NCBI GenBank assembly: GCA_025175895.1
Contig: JAKLTH010000286.1
Span: forward strand, 62,001-126,000
From: Wurfbainia villosa
Lineage: Eukaryota > Streptophyta > Magnoliopsida > Zingiberales > Zingiberaceae
Direction: 5' to 3'
Length of the DNA: 64,000 nucleotides
The translations under genes and the position numbers were made by a program. Positions 34,884 to 48,105 of the stretch are shown here, piece by piece; position 1 is the first letter of the stretch, and every line of letters starts with the position of its first letter. The notes under the pieces were generated by a model that was given only the letters and a program-made list of their open reading frames with translations, had not been told where the DNA came from and made no database searches.

Positions 34884-37709
34884 CACTATAAGAAAAATAA
34901 AAAATAGCAACAATTTTTTTTCATCGCTAAATATTATAATGACGATAATATTTCATCGCTAGAATCATCGTAATAAGCTTGTCGCTAAGAGACCTTAGCG
35001 ACGAAATATTAAAATTTCGTCATTAACATTAACGACGATGAAAAAACATCGCAAAATAAAAGAATTTCGTCGCTAAATCTAGAATACCGGAAAGAAGAAA
35101 ATCAGCAACTAAACATATAAATTTCGTCGTGAATAAACAGTCGACTGAAATAGTCGACTGTCTATTATTTGGCCAACCACAGAATATTTTTTAGTCGACT
35201 GGTCAATCGACTGACAAGTTTGCGATGAAATACATTCATTTAAATCTATTAGCAATGTGATCGATGGAGGAAAGCATTATTTATTAAGCACATAATGATT
35301 TTTAGTCAACTGGACAGTTAAAGAATTTTTTGAGAATTCTTTTTCTTATTCATCCTTTCGTACTTGTATCTAGGCTCCTTGCACACTGGACATGCATCCT
35401 TATTCTCGTGCTCATCCAAAAATAATATACAATCATTTTTACATACATGTATCTTCTTATATGTCAATCTTAACTCTTTTAATAATTTTTTTACTTCATT
35501 GTCAGAGTTTGGAATCACATTCGATTTAGAAAATACCTCTTGCAATAACTGAAATAACATATCAAAAGATTTATTGCTCCAGCCATTTAACACCTTCACA
35601 TGCATTAGCTTCACCACAAAATTGAAAACCGAAAAAATAGTATAATTATGATACAATTTTTTTTGTGCTTCTTCCAACATTGAAGTATAACTTCGTCTAC
35701 CTTCATTTGCGTTCATGTTTTCATTGATATCATCTGATTGAAGCTCATTGTTGTTTATATTTTCTACATTTCGTAAATTAGTAAACATGTCTTCAAAATC
35801 ATCTACTTCAATATCAAAATCATTGATAGATGATGTAGAAGCTTCTCCATGAAAGTTCCATATTTTATATAATTTATCAAATCTCCACTTATAAAGATTC
35901 CCTCACACATAATCCAACTCATATTTAAATAAATTACTACGCCGATGATATGAATAATGAATTTTTGATAAATTCAGACTGATCATGTAATTCTCTGCCA
36001 CATTTAAAAACTGATTTAACATGTTTATATATTAAGAACTAATCCGATTCTGAATCGTTATCCAATTTTTATCCATATTTTAAAACCCGGTGAAACATAT
36101 ATTAGATGTCAAATTATTTAATAAATAAGTCATATAGATAAGTTTTTTTGGTAACTTTTAATATAATTATTTTAGCAACTTAAATTTATTGATCACATTA
36201 AAATTAATCATAAAATTTATGATTTAAACATCAAAATAACTATTAGAATCAATATATCTAACAAATTATAATATGAGAATCAAAAAATCATATCATTATC
36301 TAATAAACTTCAAAATAATCCTAAAATGATCATCTAAATATCAAATTATCTCCAAATTTATCATCTAAGCAACCAATTAACTCTAAGCAACGCTTTGATC
36401 GTAAGCATAAAAATAAAAATAAAATTATCATGAAATAAATTATAATTCCTACTTCTTTAACTTTAACCCTAAAAATATCTATCAAACATATAGACAAATC
36501 AAGTAGATCATATACAATGGGTGGGGTTAGATGATTAGACCCTAAATTATAATCTAAGTATAAAAAATCCTAAATTTATCGTCTAAATATCCAAATATCC
36601 ATAAATTTATAATCTAATCATAATAATAACATAAAAATTATCAATAATTTTATTTTAAAACCTGAAACAATTGCTACAAATTTATTTTTTTTTAAGGCTC
36701 CGAAAAAACCTAAGTTGGAGGTCGAGCTGGAGACGGAGTCGAGCAAGACGCCGAAGCCGGAGATCAGAGCTGAAGACGGAGGCAGAGCAGGAGGCAGGAG
36801 TTGGCGACATAGTTGGATAGCTAGAAGAACGTCGAAGTCAGAGCCGGAGGCCGAAGTTGGCGAGAGGCGAGAGGCGAGAGGCGAGAGGGAAATTGGGGGA
36901 AAGGCGCCGAGTCGAGCATTTGACAGAGCCGAAGTAGGAGACAGAGGAATTGTCAGAGCAAGAGTTGGAGTGGAAGAATCGCCGGAAGCGAAAGAATCGC
37001 CGGAAGAGAGGAAGGAAGAGTCGCGTGGAAATTTTGGGAGAATCGACTGTGTGAGGGTTTTTTTCATGTATATTAGCCACAAAATATTTATATTCGTCGC
37101 TAATATTTATTATATTGGTGACGAACTTTACATTTACGTCGCTAATATTATGATTATTAGTGACAAAAAATACATATCATCGCAAAAAATAGACATCATC
37201 AGTCGACTAGTGGTATACACCAATCGACTGCCCATAATTTGGTCGGTCACAGTATGTTTTTTAGTCAATCGGCCAATCGACTGAATCTTTTGCGATGAAT
37301 ATTTATTCCTTTAGTCACTAATCATTAGTCAATTTGAGGTATACACCAGTCGACTCCCCATAATTTGGCCAATTACTTATGTTTTTCAGTCGACTGTTAG
37401 TATTAGCGACGAATTATAGCTATATCGTCGCTAAATTTATATATATTAGCGATGAAAAATTAGTTTCGCCGCTAATACTCATTTGGACTAAAGACTAGCG
37501 ACGAATATTTTTAATTCGTCGCCAATATTTTTTATTTTTGCGACGAAAATTAACCATTTCGTTGCAAATATGACATTATTCCGATAATCAATATTTTTAA
37601 TACGTATATTTATGACGATCATAAAAATCGTCGGTAATTGTTACTGTTAGTGACTAATTATTAATTCGTCGCTAATATTTCGTCGTTATTTTGTTGATTT
37701 CTTATTGTG
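34884..37709 (-). mobile_element. Deleted CACTA element related to the one at 2929-10017
   Basis: The left end is CACTATAAGAAAAATAAAAA and the right end TTCTTATTGTG (one mismatch to the expected terminus). Both subterminal parts carry the TAGCGACGAAAT repeats, CAGTCGACTG sites and a GGCCAACCACAGAAT block. Inside are the N-terminal part of the Tnp2-like gene and the GC-rich leader (36700-37060), both matching the larger element. The Tnp2 core, the DUF4218 and DUF4216 parts and the second gene are all missing. No clear target duplication is visible (left ATG, right AGA). Confidence 0.85.
35318..36076 (-). pseudogene. N-terminal remnant of the Tnp2-like transposase
   Basis: The reading starts at ATG 36076, at the place equivalent to 8464 in the larger CACTA element. 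An open part at 35788-35318 includes the CPVCKEPRYKYE zinc-binding motif. It is closely similar to 8137-7640. The frame stops at the deletion border near 35318, where subterminal repeats follow directly. The product cannot be a working transposase. Confidence 0.8.
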
Positions 37710-40700
37710 AGATATCGAAAAATAAAATACCCGTGTTAATTAGGCAAATATCCTATGGGATTTTTCAGGAATTTTTAGAATTTTTTTCTGGATTTAAACA
37801 GAATTCTTATGATATTATATAAGGAAAGATTTAACAACCTTTTACAAGGTCTGTTTGGATTATCCGTAATTGGGGGAGTTAATATGTGTTATTAACCTAA
37901 GGTTAATCACGGAAAAACCTAAATTTATTACTCCCGATTCCTTCCTATTTCTGTCGGTCCATCTTTCCCGATCGCGTGCTCACTTCGTCGACACTTCCTC
38001 TTCGCCGCAAGCGCCGATTCCCTTTCCTCATCATTCGAGCACCACCCGCTCCTCTTCTTCTGAATCTTTCTCTTCTCCACCCCGAGCTTCAAGCGTCGGC
38101 CTCTTTGAGTGGGCGATCCGATGACGACACCACCCTAGCGAGCTGCTCCTGTCGTCGATCAGTCGATTTCCCTCCTCCTTGGCACTCGTCGCCTCTCCTC
38201 TTTCCTTCAAGCGTCGCCTGAGCTACTCGTCCATCGCTGCCCCATCATCGCCATGAGCCAGCTCGACATTGGACTCCTCTTCGTCGTCCCTGGGTTGTTC
38301 TCTGTGGTGTCTCTAACCAGGATCGTCGCTATGTCAACCTCAAGACCTTCTAGATCCAGATTGAGATATCCCTGTGGTGTTTCCGATCCAGACCGCTGCT
38401 ATCTCAAGGCCTTCCTCGTCTGGATCTCAGGTTTTTTCCAGATTTGTGAGCTGATCAAGAGTCAAGAAGGAGAACTGGTAATTGGATCTTCGTGACACAT
38501 CCTATTCTGGAGCACAATCTTGCTTGATTCCGATGATCAGCGACTCCTGTGGGTCCAGTCGTGCTCTGGTCATGGCAGGGAAGAATAGAAGAAGCACAGA
38601 ATGTGGTTTCATACAGTGTCAACTCCAGTATTCCTTTGTTGTGTATTTGGCTTGACCTTATCGACACCTGCACTACTGGCCGCTTGGTAAATTCTTCAAC
38701 TCAATCATCTTTGATGCTGTCCATTTTACCTTCTCTTCTATGTTCAGGGGAGGTGGGCGATCAGAGCAAAGATTTTGGGTAGATAGATTTGATTGTTTCA
38801 TATCTGAGACCATCAATCGTTGATCCAGAAGCTGTGCAGCTAAGAGTAAGAAAGGTGTAACTTGCTAAGTGATTGAAGTTAAGCTGGCAGGTTTTTCTTT
38901 CTACCGTAGCATGCAAGAGAATGGAGGTAAGTGTTGTTTATCTTCTACTGGTTGGATTGAGTGGGAAGGCGATAGATCAACAGAAGTCTTATGCTATTTC
39001 AGTTGTAGGTACTAATTGCATTGGAGTTGAGATTGAACTTGGCCACAGTTCCATTGATTGGTGCTGATCAGAGTTTCTTTTGTATCAAGGAATCGATTGT
39101 GGTTGATTTGAACAGTGTGGTAAGTGAACCTTGAGCTAATATTTTGGTGATGAAATATAGGGATGGATGTGAATGGTTAATTAGGTTAATTGGATAACTA
39201 AATCAACCTTATGGTTTGAGATACGAAGTCGATGTGGGGTTTGATTCGATTATGCGATGTACAATAGAACTTAATTATGTTCTATGTTGTGTACAGGATG
39301 TTGAATCGAGATAAATTCTTAGACGTGAAGACAAATGATATTTCCATATAGTCTACATTATCAGGTGGGTAATATTCCTACCCTGGTCAGATAGTAACTA
39401 AACCCTGAAGTATGTAACTTCATATTATTATCAAGTTGACCTTAAATTCACTCTAGTTTTTTTTTATGCTTGATACTTGCCTTTGCACTTAAATACTCTA
39501 TTATTGTTGTTATCTATTCATTCATCTTTGTTATGAATTATAGATATTATGGTAAGTGGACCTGTAGTGGTTTACCTATGTGTACGTAGCTAAATTCGGT
39601 TGGAAAACTGAATTATGCAATTTAGATAAATCATCCGGGGGTGAATGATTCTAGAAGTAAAGTTGAGTTTCCAAGTTATATCCTGATGTTGTGTATTTAT
39701 CCACTATGGATCATGTAGTCGTGTATGGACGTGTAATTTGTCGATATAGCGTCGCTACGAACTAGAGGACCTAGCTTGGTGTTGTCAATTGTATATGTCT
39801 CTCTATAGAATAGAGTGTGTGTTGATCAGTCGAGTATGACTATCTGCAGGATAGAGAGTGTTTTGATCAGTTAAGTACAACTCTCTACAGGATAGAGAGT
39901 GTGTTGATCTGTTGAGTATGCCTCTCTATAAAATAGAGAGTGTGTTGTGGACATATGTATGGTCATGTGAATTGTGGATAGTGTGTCGCTACAGACCGGT
40001 GGTCCTAGCTTATTATGATCAGTTGAGTACAACTCTCTGTAGGATAGAGAGTGTATTGATCAGATTGGTATGACTCTCTATAGAATAGAGAGTCTGTGGT
40101 GGATGTCTGTATGTGTGACTGTGCATTCATGTCATTTGCATGCATGTTGGCGACATGGTCTCCCTTGTGGTTGAGAGGGTCATCAGTCATCCTGCCTTCC
40201 AGGTTACTCATGGAGGAGTAACTGGTGTGAGGGCAGAGCATTTATTGTGTCGCATTCTACCACTATAGACAGTGGTAGTTGGAGTTGCATACAGTTGTCC
40301 TGGGTGCGTGGCACTCAACCACTCACGAGTTGTGTCAGTCGGAGTGGTCAGTAGCAGGGACCCCCGTTGTGTAGCTAGCTCTTTACGCTTATATGCTACT
40401 TGTTCATACTGCCCACTCGGCTACTCGAGAGCAATGGTTGGTGTTGAGTTAGGATAGTTGTCGTGTTTTGCCACCTAGGCCACACTGGGGGCGTGGTAGC
40501 GAGTAGGGGTGCACAGGCATGACCATGCATCTGCATTGTCGTGGTAGATGGTGTTTGCATATATATATATATATATAGTCGAGTGTGATGAGAATATATA
40601 TAGCTAGATTCTATATATATGATCGTTGATTATTGCATTTGTTTGTACTATGTTTGCTGCATTTGATTGTACATCATCTTGCATTCTACTTGCATATTCT

Positions 40701-41526
40701 GTATGGTCGTGTATGGATTACCAGTATTGAGTTTGTCAGACGATTGTATACCTTTGACCAGTACCTTGAGGTGATACGGGATGGACCCGGTTCTTTGCGT
40801 ATTGGACATAGATCGGTAGTATGTCGGTGTTATGGTTTATAGAGTTAGTATTTACTCTACCATGTTGTAGGTGATGTAGTATGATATTTATACTCAGGTT
40901 GTATGAGTTGCATCATAGTTGATCCTCAAGTATGTTAGTACCTTTTATTGCTATTGTTGACCTGTTTAGTTATACAGTTGTTATATTATGCTAGTGTATA
41001 TTTGTTATACCTGTAGACAACATATAGTTGATTCGAATGTGATATATAAATTATGCATGCACTTTTATTCTGATTACCGCCGAGTTATACTCACCACCAC
41101 AGACCCTGGGTTTTCTTGTCGCCCAGGTAACAGGTAGCCAACTTCGTGATGAACTTAGAGCATCGTTGGTTGAGATCGTCTCATCTCACATCCAAGGGTT
41201 TGAGTTTTGGGTTTTCCGTATGTTTTGTTATGTACTTGGAGTTTTACGTGGTGTTATGTGTTATGAACTTGTTATGTGATGTACACACTTGTGGATTCAA
41301 GTTTTGCTGATGTTTCCTTTATGTTGTAGTGTCAGTCATACTGGTATGCACTGTGTGTAGGTTGTGATGTCGTTTGTGTTATTTTCCATTGTGCTTTGTT
41401 GTATTTACATTATATATGTTGTTGTGATTATGGTCAGAAGGCCTTGTATTAACAAGATATGTTGTCACGTATAGGGGAGATGTTGTCCATTTACTTTTCG
41501 ACTCGGCATGCTCTCAGGGCATGACA
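37710..41526 (+). repeat. Long gypsy-like LTR (decayed)
   Basis: It starts directly at the end of the small CACTA element, with a leader like that of the LTR at 22062 (GATATCGAAAAATAAAATAC, then TTTTCAGGAATTTTTAGAAT). A GC-rich leader follows at 37930-38240 and an AT-rich body after that. The terminus GGGCATGACA is at about 41526, followed by a decayed primer site (AGTAGTATCATAGTC). Length and layout suit a Tekay/Del-type LTR. The partner LTR was not identified in the window. The frames in this stretch have no recognisable motif. Confidence 0.55.
39793..40100. repeat. Minisatellite with a 41-base unit in the long LTR
   Basis: Four or five units of the form CTCTCTATAGAATAGAGAG followed by TGTGTTGATCAGTTGAGTA lie here, with a break at 39955-40015. 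The first half of each unit is self-complementary (CTCTCTA / TAGAGAG), so each can form a short hairpin. Confidence 0.85.
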
Positions 41527-42125
41527 ACTTTAGTAGTATCATAGTCATAGGTTATGCGATGTCATACAATGATTTTTTTCGTTGAGTCTTGGATTCTCGG
41601 GAGTCGATTTGTTTTCGGTTTTGGTTTTGTGAGATGAGACTGACAACGGCATGAGCTCCGAGCAGCACGAAGTAAGAATTCCTGATAATTCATATTTTGT
41701 TAAATACTTATCTAAACTTCTTCAATAGGTATATACAGTCAAAATTATGATACTTGTACAGACTTGTAGTAGGGGTCGTCCACCGAGGCTATCAACCGGA
41801 GTTACCTTTAGTATTTATACTCTCGATTTTGTTGGCTATGCAATTAATGTTTATAACAGGGAATAACATATAGTGTGTTGGTTATTATTCATAATTGTGG
41901 TATCAGTTGACCACGGGAACGACCTGTTGAATATGAGTCTTGAACCTATGTCGAAAAGGTGAATTTCCTTTGAGAGCCGATTGATACCGAGCCGGAAAGC
42001 AGGGGTTAAGTCGTCACATTTCTTATGGAAATTAGAGACTACAGTCTTAAGAATTTTCACTAATTATGTTAGTCAGATTATTACCTGTTGGGTAATGGAC
42101 AAGACGGGTAAGCTATTGTTGATGC
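41527..42125 (+). other. Start of a gypsy-like internal region (fragment)
   Basis: It directly follows the LTR end at 41526. No open gag can be read. It is cut at 42126, where another LTR-like sequence begins (TGTAATATATCAAAAATAAA). Confidence 0.4.
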
Positions 42126-44897
42126 TGTAATATATCAAAAATAAATAAATAAAAATAATATAATATAATAATATATAAAAAAATGAGATAAATAAAATAA
42201 ATTTATTCTACTAGATGGAAATTAGTTATTTATTAGTATTGTAAGTGATAATTTCGGAATAAGTTTTTATTAGATTGAATTAAGTTTAATTAGCTTTATC
42301 CAATAATAAAATTGATTGTTACAAAAACAGAATTTAGTTATTAAATATTTATTAGAAATTCCGGGATAAAATTTTATTAGATTGGGTTAAATCTAATTAA
42401 ATTTTATCCAAGATATTGATTAAGTCAAGTAACTTAGGATTATATAAATTAGAACCTAGGTTAGGATTTTAAATAGATAACCTTAAGGTTGATTAAGTCA
42501 ATTAGCTTAATTATATAATTAAGCCCTACTTTTGATTTTCGTTCAATTTTTGGGAAAATCTTGTTCTTCCGTCGCACCTCCTTTTCTCGCGTTGCATCCA
42601 CCGTCGCATCGCCGCCGCTCGAGCTCGCCCCATCTCCGTCGCTTCAACTGTTTCTCCTTTGCCCAACCCGTTGATCGCCGCTTCTTAATCGCGCCACTGC
42701 CTCCGGGCTAGCTGAGGAGCCATCAAGCGGCCAGCGCCGCCAACGCGCACAGCGGCCTCCCGCTGCGACCTCAACGTCACCCACCGCTCCGCCATCCTCT
42801 TCTTGCCAAGCTGCACCTCCAACCATTGTCGCGCTCTGATTCGTGCTCACAGAGGAGTCATGACCAAGAGATCACCCGTACCGCTGACACGCTGACCAGC
42901 GACCCGCGCCGCATGCGTCCATAGCCTCCGATGCGTCAACCTCGGCTCACCGGAGCCACCCGAGTATGTCGCCGTCTCCCGCTCAACTGGGATCGAAATC
43001 CAACGATTGCCGGTGGAAATCACAAATAGGGAAGCAGACGTTCGGAGTTAGACGGCGAGGCAACTGGAGTCTTGGCTAGGGTAGATGTCCATAATCTAGA
43101 AGTGGAGCGATAGCCGGGGTTTCAAGCTTTGGAGGTGACCGAGGTTGTGCTAGTGTTGAGGATTGTTGACCTGGTGTTGTTTGATAAGTATGTGGAGGAT
43201 GATAGAGAGCTGGATACAACTGACCTTGATACAGAGTTACTTCTCGTTGGCTTAGCAGGACTCTCTCTCTCTTATTGTGACAGAGATAACTGGAAAAGAT
43301 TTGAGAACAGATGCAAAGCTTCGGATTGGAAGATTACTAGGACGCTTTCTGATCAGGTGGGTGGATTCTATAATTTCATAATTTAGTGCATATTTGTATT
43401 GGTTATATTGGTTATGCGGTTTACTTAGATGGTATAATGTTTTCACTTTGTGATTTGTCTAGTATTGTTTTAACCTTATATCTGTTAGACTGTTAGATTT
43501 TTAGGTTGCTGATTTATCGTTAGCATATGGTTATTAATTGTTATTATTGTTATACGTAGCTAGTTATAATTGAGATATAAATGATTAGATATTATTGGTA
43601 GATGTTTAGCTCTTAATTGTTGGACTAGTATTAGGATTAGACTAGTAGAATAATATGACTAAGATAGATACATTCTTAGAAGGTATACATATAGGCTCTT
43701 TGACTCCCTAGATCCTAGTGCATGATGACATTATTATATTGCTTACGTAGTTTAGGATATATATATAGGCACCTGATGCTTTATTTAGTATTGCCTTGAC
43801 TTTGTACTGGCATGACCCCTTTAGTTATACACTAATTAGTTTCAGCTATTGATCTCCATCAATGTGTTTTTGCTGTTGTTATTAGACATCATGGTTAAAT
43901 GCTTATTTGGTTATGTATGGTCGCGGTTGATACCATGATTGAGACTAGTAGATAATATAACTTAGATGAGGTCATTCTGTATGAGCGGATCTCAGGAATG
44001 AAACGACACTAATAGAACCCTAGGTGTTGGAACCCTAGGCATAATAACTCGGATGTGCTTATTGGTAGATGCTACTGGTATATGTTTGATCTACTCATTG
44101 GTTCGGTGGATATTGTGATTGAACTGTTAGAGGTAGTATGATCCTTAGAGGGGATATACCATTTCTCATATCTCGGCTGTCAACTAGGTCTCTCATTCGT
44201 AGTTGAGAAAGTGTACAGTAGAGTTTTCCTATGGTTGCTTTGTATATCTGTGGTCGATCATGTCTCCCAATCATGGTTGAGATGACCTATCGTAAAGTCA
44301 TACTTTGGTATTATTCGTTCGGAGTTAGTGATAATTGAAATCGTATATTCGGTTGTAGCTAAATGACCACCTTACATCTTAAGTACCCACGAGACCTGTT
44401 CGTGTAGCATGTTGTAGCATGCATGATTGAATTGGTAGAAATGGTATAATTTAGACTTAATCATCTCGATGTGTTTATGAGAAGGTTTATGATCTTATCG
44501 GCCGTGATAAGTGTTCATGTTAGAAGGGTTGGAACCCTAGGCTTAACCACCTCGGTGTACTTATTTGCAGATCGATGATCTTTATCGACTTTGATAGACG
44601 TTCTATGCTATATGTATTGGATAACCCTAGGCTTAACACCTTAGGATAATCGAATTCCCACGAGACCCATTCGTGGTAGAATGCGGTTGCATGCAATCGA
44701 TAACTAGATAGATATTTACTCTAACTGCCCACGAGACCCATTCGTGGTAGCATAATGTTGCGTGTAGACAACGCTTTGTATATTGCTTGTCTTCATATGA
44801 GTCTCGTTCATGGTAGTTCGTAGATAGTTCCTTTTGTATTACCTCGAGAGTCACGAGGCTTTGTCGCGGTATCTTGATGTGTATTGCTTGTAGATTT
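42126..44897 (+). repeat. Second gypsy-like LTR / internal fragment, interrupted by element B
   Basis: It starts TGTAATATATCAAAA, has an AT-rich U3-like start, a GC-rich leader (42540-43010) and then 43385-44890. That last part is similar to 24850-26400 (TTGTCTAGTATTGTTTTAACC and the CACGAG...TTCGTGGTAG repeats). It is interrupted at 44897 by element B and continues at 52920-53061. No gene was recognised. The assignment to an LTR rests on layout and on the similarity to 24850-26400 only. Confidence 0.5.
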
Positions 44898-46343
44898 GGT
44901 TGGTGCAATCGGCCCAGGTCACGATTGACCAGGACTCGAGTTTGACTCGAGTGATGTTTTGATGTTTTGACAAAAACATATGACAATGTAATTGTCATTT
45001 GGTAAAGTCCAAGTCTTGAGTACTTGGCATGGAAAGTCCAAGTAGGACACTTGGCATTGGGAAAAGTCCAAGCATGGGTCTTGGCAATGTAAAGTCCAAC
45101 ATGGGTTGGCAAGGAAAGTCCAAGCATGGTCTTGGCATGAAAAGTCCAACATGGGTTGGCAAGGAAAGTCCAAGCATGGTCTTGGCATGGAAAGTCCAAC
45201 ATGGGTTGGCAAGGTAAAGTCCAAGCGGGAGTCTTGGCAGCATAAGTCCAATGGTTAGCGGCGTAAAGTCCAAGCGGAGTCTTGGCGGCGTAAGTCCAAA
45301 GTTCCTTGGCGGTGTAGACACCGTTAGCATGACATAGCCGATGGAAGCACCTGAAGGCTAGCGCGATGGATGAACAAGTCATGGATGACCTGGAGGGATC
45401 CGAGAGGCGTGAGGTTGATGGAGGTGGCTAGAAGGCTTAGGTCTAGGCTAAGGGTGGTCTAGCAAGTATGGTGGAACCATACTTGGGTTAAAACCTCATG
45501 TTTGAGGTGTGCCAGTCGACTGGTGCCATGTGGCAGTCGACTGGACCGAGTCAACTAGGGTTTGACTGCGGGTTATGGCCTGCGATCATTGCGAGGTGGG
45601 CGGTCGATCGATGGCTCAGCGATCGGATCGTGTGATGACCGTGGTGCTCGAGAAATCGGCCATAGAATGGAGTCGAGACTCGACTGGTCGAGTGAGGACT
45701 CCATCAGTCGACTGATGGTCACAATCAGTCGACTGATGAAGGTTTCATTGGACTTATCCAGTGTGGATCTAGCCGTTGTCTCACGACAACAGTGGCATCA
45801 GTCGACTGATTGTTCCGATCAGTCGACTGATCGACTTTTTCCAGCACAGGTTGAAGCTATATATGGAGCTCGTGAAAGAGAAAAAACCTAATCGATTTCT
45901 TGGACGTCTTGAGGCGATTTGCTGTTGCAAATCAGGGTCTTCAACCACGATTCAAGCGATCAACAAGCAAGCAATCCAAAGGCATTTGTAAAGTTGTTTT
46001 CTTTACTAGTTTTGCATTGTATTATTGTATATTTCTTGTATTTATATCTTATTGTTGTAAGATTACTTGTAAGGGGTTTCTCCACCTCCGACTTGTGTCG
46101 AGAAGGAGTATTTGTCATTAGTGAGTGTGTGTGCATCACTAGAGCTCATAGAGCTCGATCCGTGGAGTAGGAACCGTGCGGTTCCGAACCACGTTATATC
46201 GTTGTGTTAGCGTGTTGTGCATTTCGTTATCGTTATTACTTTTCTATTTCCGCTGCGCTAACGAAATTGTAGAAACAAACGCGAAAGAATTCCATTGACG
46301 CTATTCACTCCCCCCCCTCTAGCGTTCCAAACGATCCCTAACA
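44898..46343 (+). repeat. 5' LTR of element B
   Basis: It begins GGTTGGTGCAATCGGCCC (first base changed from T) and ends CGATCCCTAACA. The hairpin array is at 45003-45300 and the CAGTCGACTG region at 45513-45829. The TATA box TATATATGG is at about 45858-45866. Around 45570-45650 several CAGTCGACTG sites seen in the 3' LTR appear as CGATCG-like sequence. Confidence 0.92.
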
Positions 46344-46345
46344 AG

Positions 46346-46357
46346 TGGTATCAGAGC
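46346..46357 (+). promoter_or_regulatory. Primer binding site, element B
   Basis: TGGTATCAGAGC, the full tRNA-Met-type match, lies two bases after the LTR end. Confidence 0.92.
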
Positions 46358-46415
46358 CCGGGGCTCTTCTACGGACTAACCGCCGGGAGCTAAGACAAAA
46401 AGCTAGAGGGTGAAG

Positions 46416-48105
46416 ATGGAAGGGCAATTAGGATGGGACATCAACACACCGGTCCCTTATTCATTCTATGGACGAGAAGGTTTCAATTCTTGGAAGGCGA
46501 GAATTGAAGAGTTTTTGATGATGAGAGACCTTGAGGAATGGTCCGCCTTGATGGAAGGATTTGAATATCCTAAGGGACCAAAGGGGGGATGTCTCAAGAA
46601 GAAGAAATGGAGTGAAGAACAACTACGACAATTCAAGAAAAATAAGAAGGTAATCAAGTTTATATTTGATTTAATTCCTAATGACATCTTGTGTAGCCTA
46701 GGTGACTATGGGGATTGTAAAGACGCCAAATAGGTATGGAACATATTGGCAAAATTCCATGAAGAGCCTCATTCAATCCAAGAAGACAAGGAGGATGAAG
46801 AGGAGAGCTCATCTTCAAGTGAGAGTGAGGAATCGGAAGTTGAGATGGAGTCAACTTCGAAAAGAAGAAGTAGAAGAGGTGGAAGAAGCATCTACTTCTA
46901 GGATTGAGGGGGAGGAAAGGATCTCCACTCCGGAGCGACAAGAAGAAGCTTCAACATCCGATCAAGATGAGGAAGCTCAAAATTCAACTCCGGCACCTAC
47001 CACCACCCTAGGTAACTCAAACACTTTATCTTCCAATAAAAATCATATTATGTGTTTTGAGTGTAGGGAATTTGGGCACTATAAGAGCAAGTGCCCAAAG
47101 AAGGTTAGGAAAGCTCCACTGGCACCAAAGGCCAAGGATGTCGGTCCCTCAAGTCAAAAGAGCAAGGAGCATATTATATGCTTCAAGTGCAACTCAAAGG
47201 GACATTATCGGAGTCAATGTCCAAGGGGAAAGAAGAAAGGGCAAGAAGGAGCAACACAAGTAGGGGGAGCCTCCAAGGCAAACCCTAAGGTAAAATTTAT
47301 TAATGCACCTTCAATTTCTAGGGATAAGAAGCATGCTAGGAATAATTTTAATAGTCTTGCTATTGTGCATGAAAAACATGCTAGAAATAATAGATATATT
47401 TGCCTAGGAGCTAAGAGTGTTCACTTAGGAAATAAGAAGAAATTTGGGACTAATGTCCCTAAAAATATATTATCTAAGGAAAGCATTAAGAAAATAGGAG
47501 AACATCTAGGCTTTAATGCTAAGAAATCTAGACATATGCCTAGAAATAAAAATATCTCAAGAGAAAATGAAAAATCAAAAATTGAGATATTAGAAAAGGA
47601 AAATCAAGCCTTGAGATCAAAGCTTGAAAAACTTGAAAAGACCCTTAAGGTTATGCAAAATCAAATGCAAGGGTCAATTAGTCAAACTTCTAGGTCCAAA
47701 AGTCAAAGTCAACACCTAGGACCTAAGAGTCAAAAGTCAACCAAGGGCAAGCAAGGTTTGGGTCACAAACCTAAGCCTAAGGTGGCTTACCATAGTGTTC
47801 CATTTGATTATGGAACACAAACTAGGTCTAGGAAGACTAAGGTCAATAGGGAAGTCATCCCTAGAGTTGACCAAGGGTTGTGCCTAGTGGCTAAGGTTTC
47901 TAGGAAACCTAGGGTGGCCACTAAGAAGGTTGCAAGGGGAGTTACCCCTAGAGTCAACCTAGGTAAGACTCAAATGACCAAGGCTAATAAGCCTAGGAGG
48001 GTCATTAGGAAGGTATCTAGGGAGGTTATCCCTAAGGAATACCTAATTAACCCTAGGAGCTCAAATCGGTTTTGGGTTCCTAAGAGCGTGATTGATTCAC
48101 GCTAG
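46416..48105 (+). pseudogene. gag of element B, one stop and one frame change
   Basis: The ATG at 46416 starts MEGQLGWDINTPVPYSFYG. The Gag block FNSWKARIEEFLMM is near residues 25-40. A TAG at 46731-46733 interrupts the reading after CKDAK. A one-base frame change follows near 46855, in the acidic stretch. From there the frame is open to 48105. It has two CCHC zinc knuckles (CFECREFGHYKSKC at about 47053 and CFKCNSKGHYRSQC at about 47179), a Lys-rich region, a coiled-coil-like segment (ENQALRSKLEKLEKTLK) and a basic C-terminus ending RFWVPKSVIDS. The product would be a nucleocapsid protein that binds element RNA. It is unusually long after the knuckles (about 300 residues). Confidence 0.85.

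Noticed and set aside
44919..45382. Open frames with a repeated LDFPCQDHAWTFLANPC-like peptide, as at 50445-51116, 51562-51923, 55444-55900 and 62498-62954
   Set aside because: They are the LTR hairpin array read in all frames and both strands. They have no start context, and the same peptide pattern appears in several frames at once. Not proteins.
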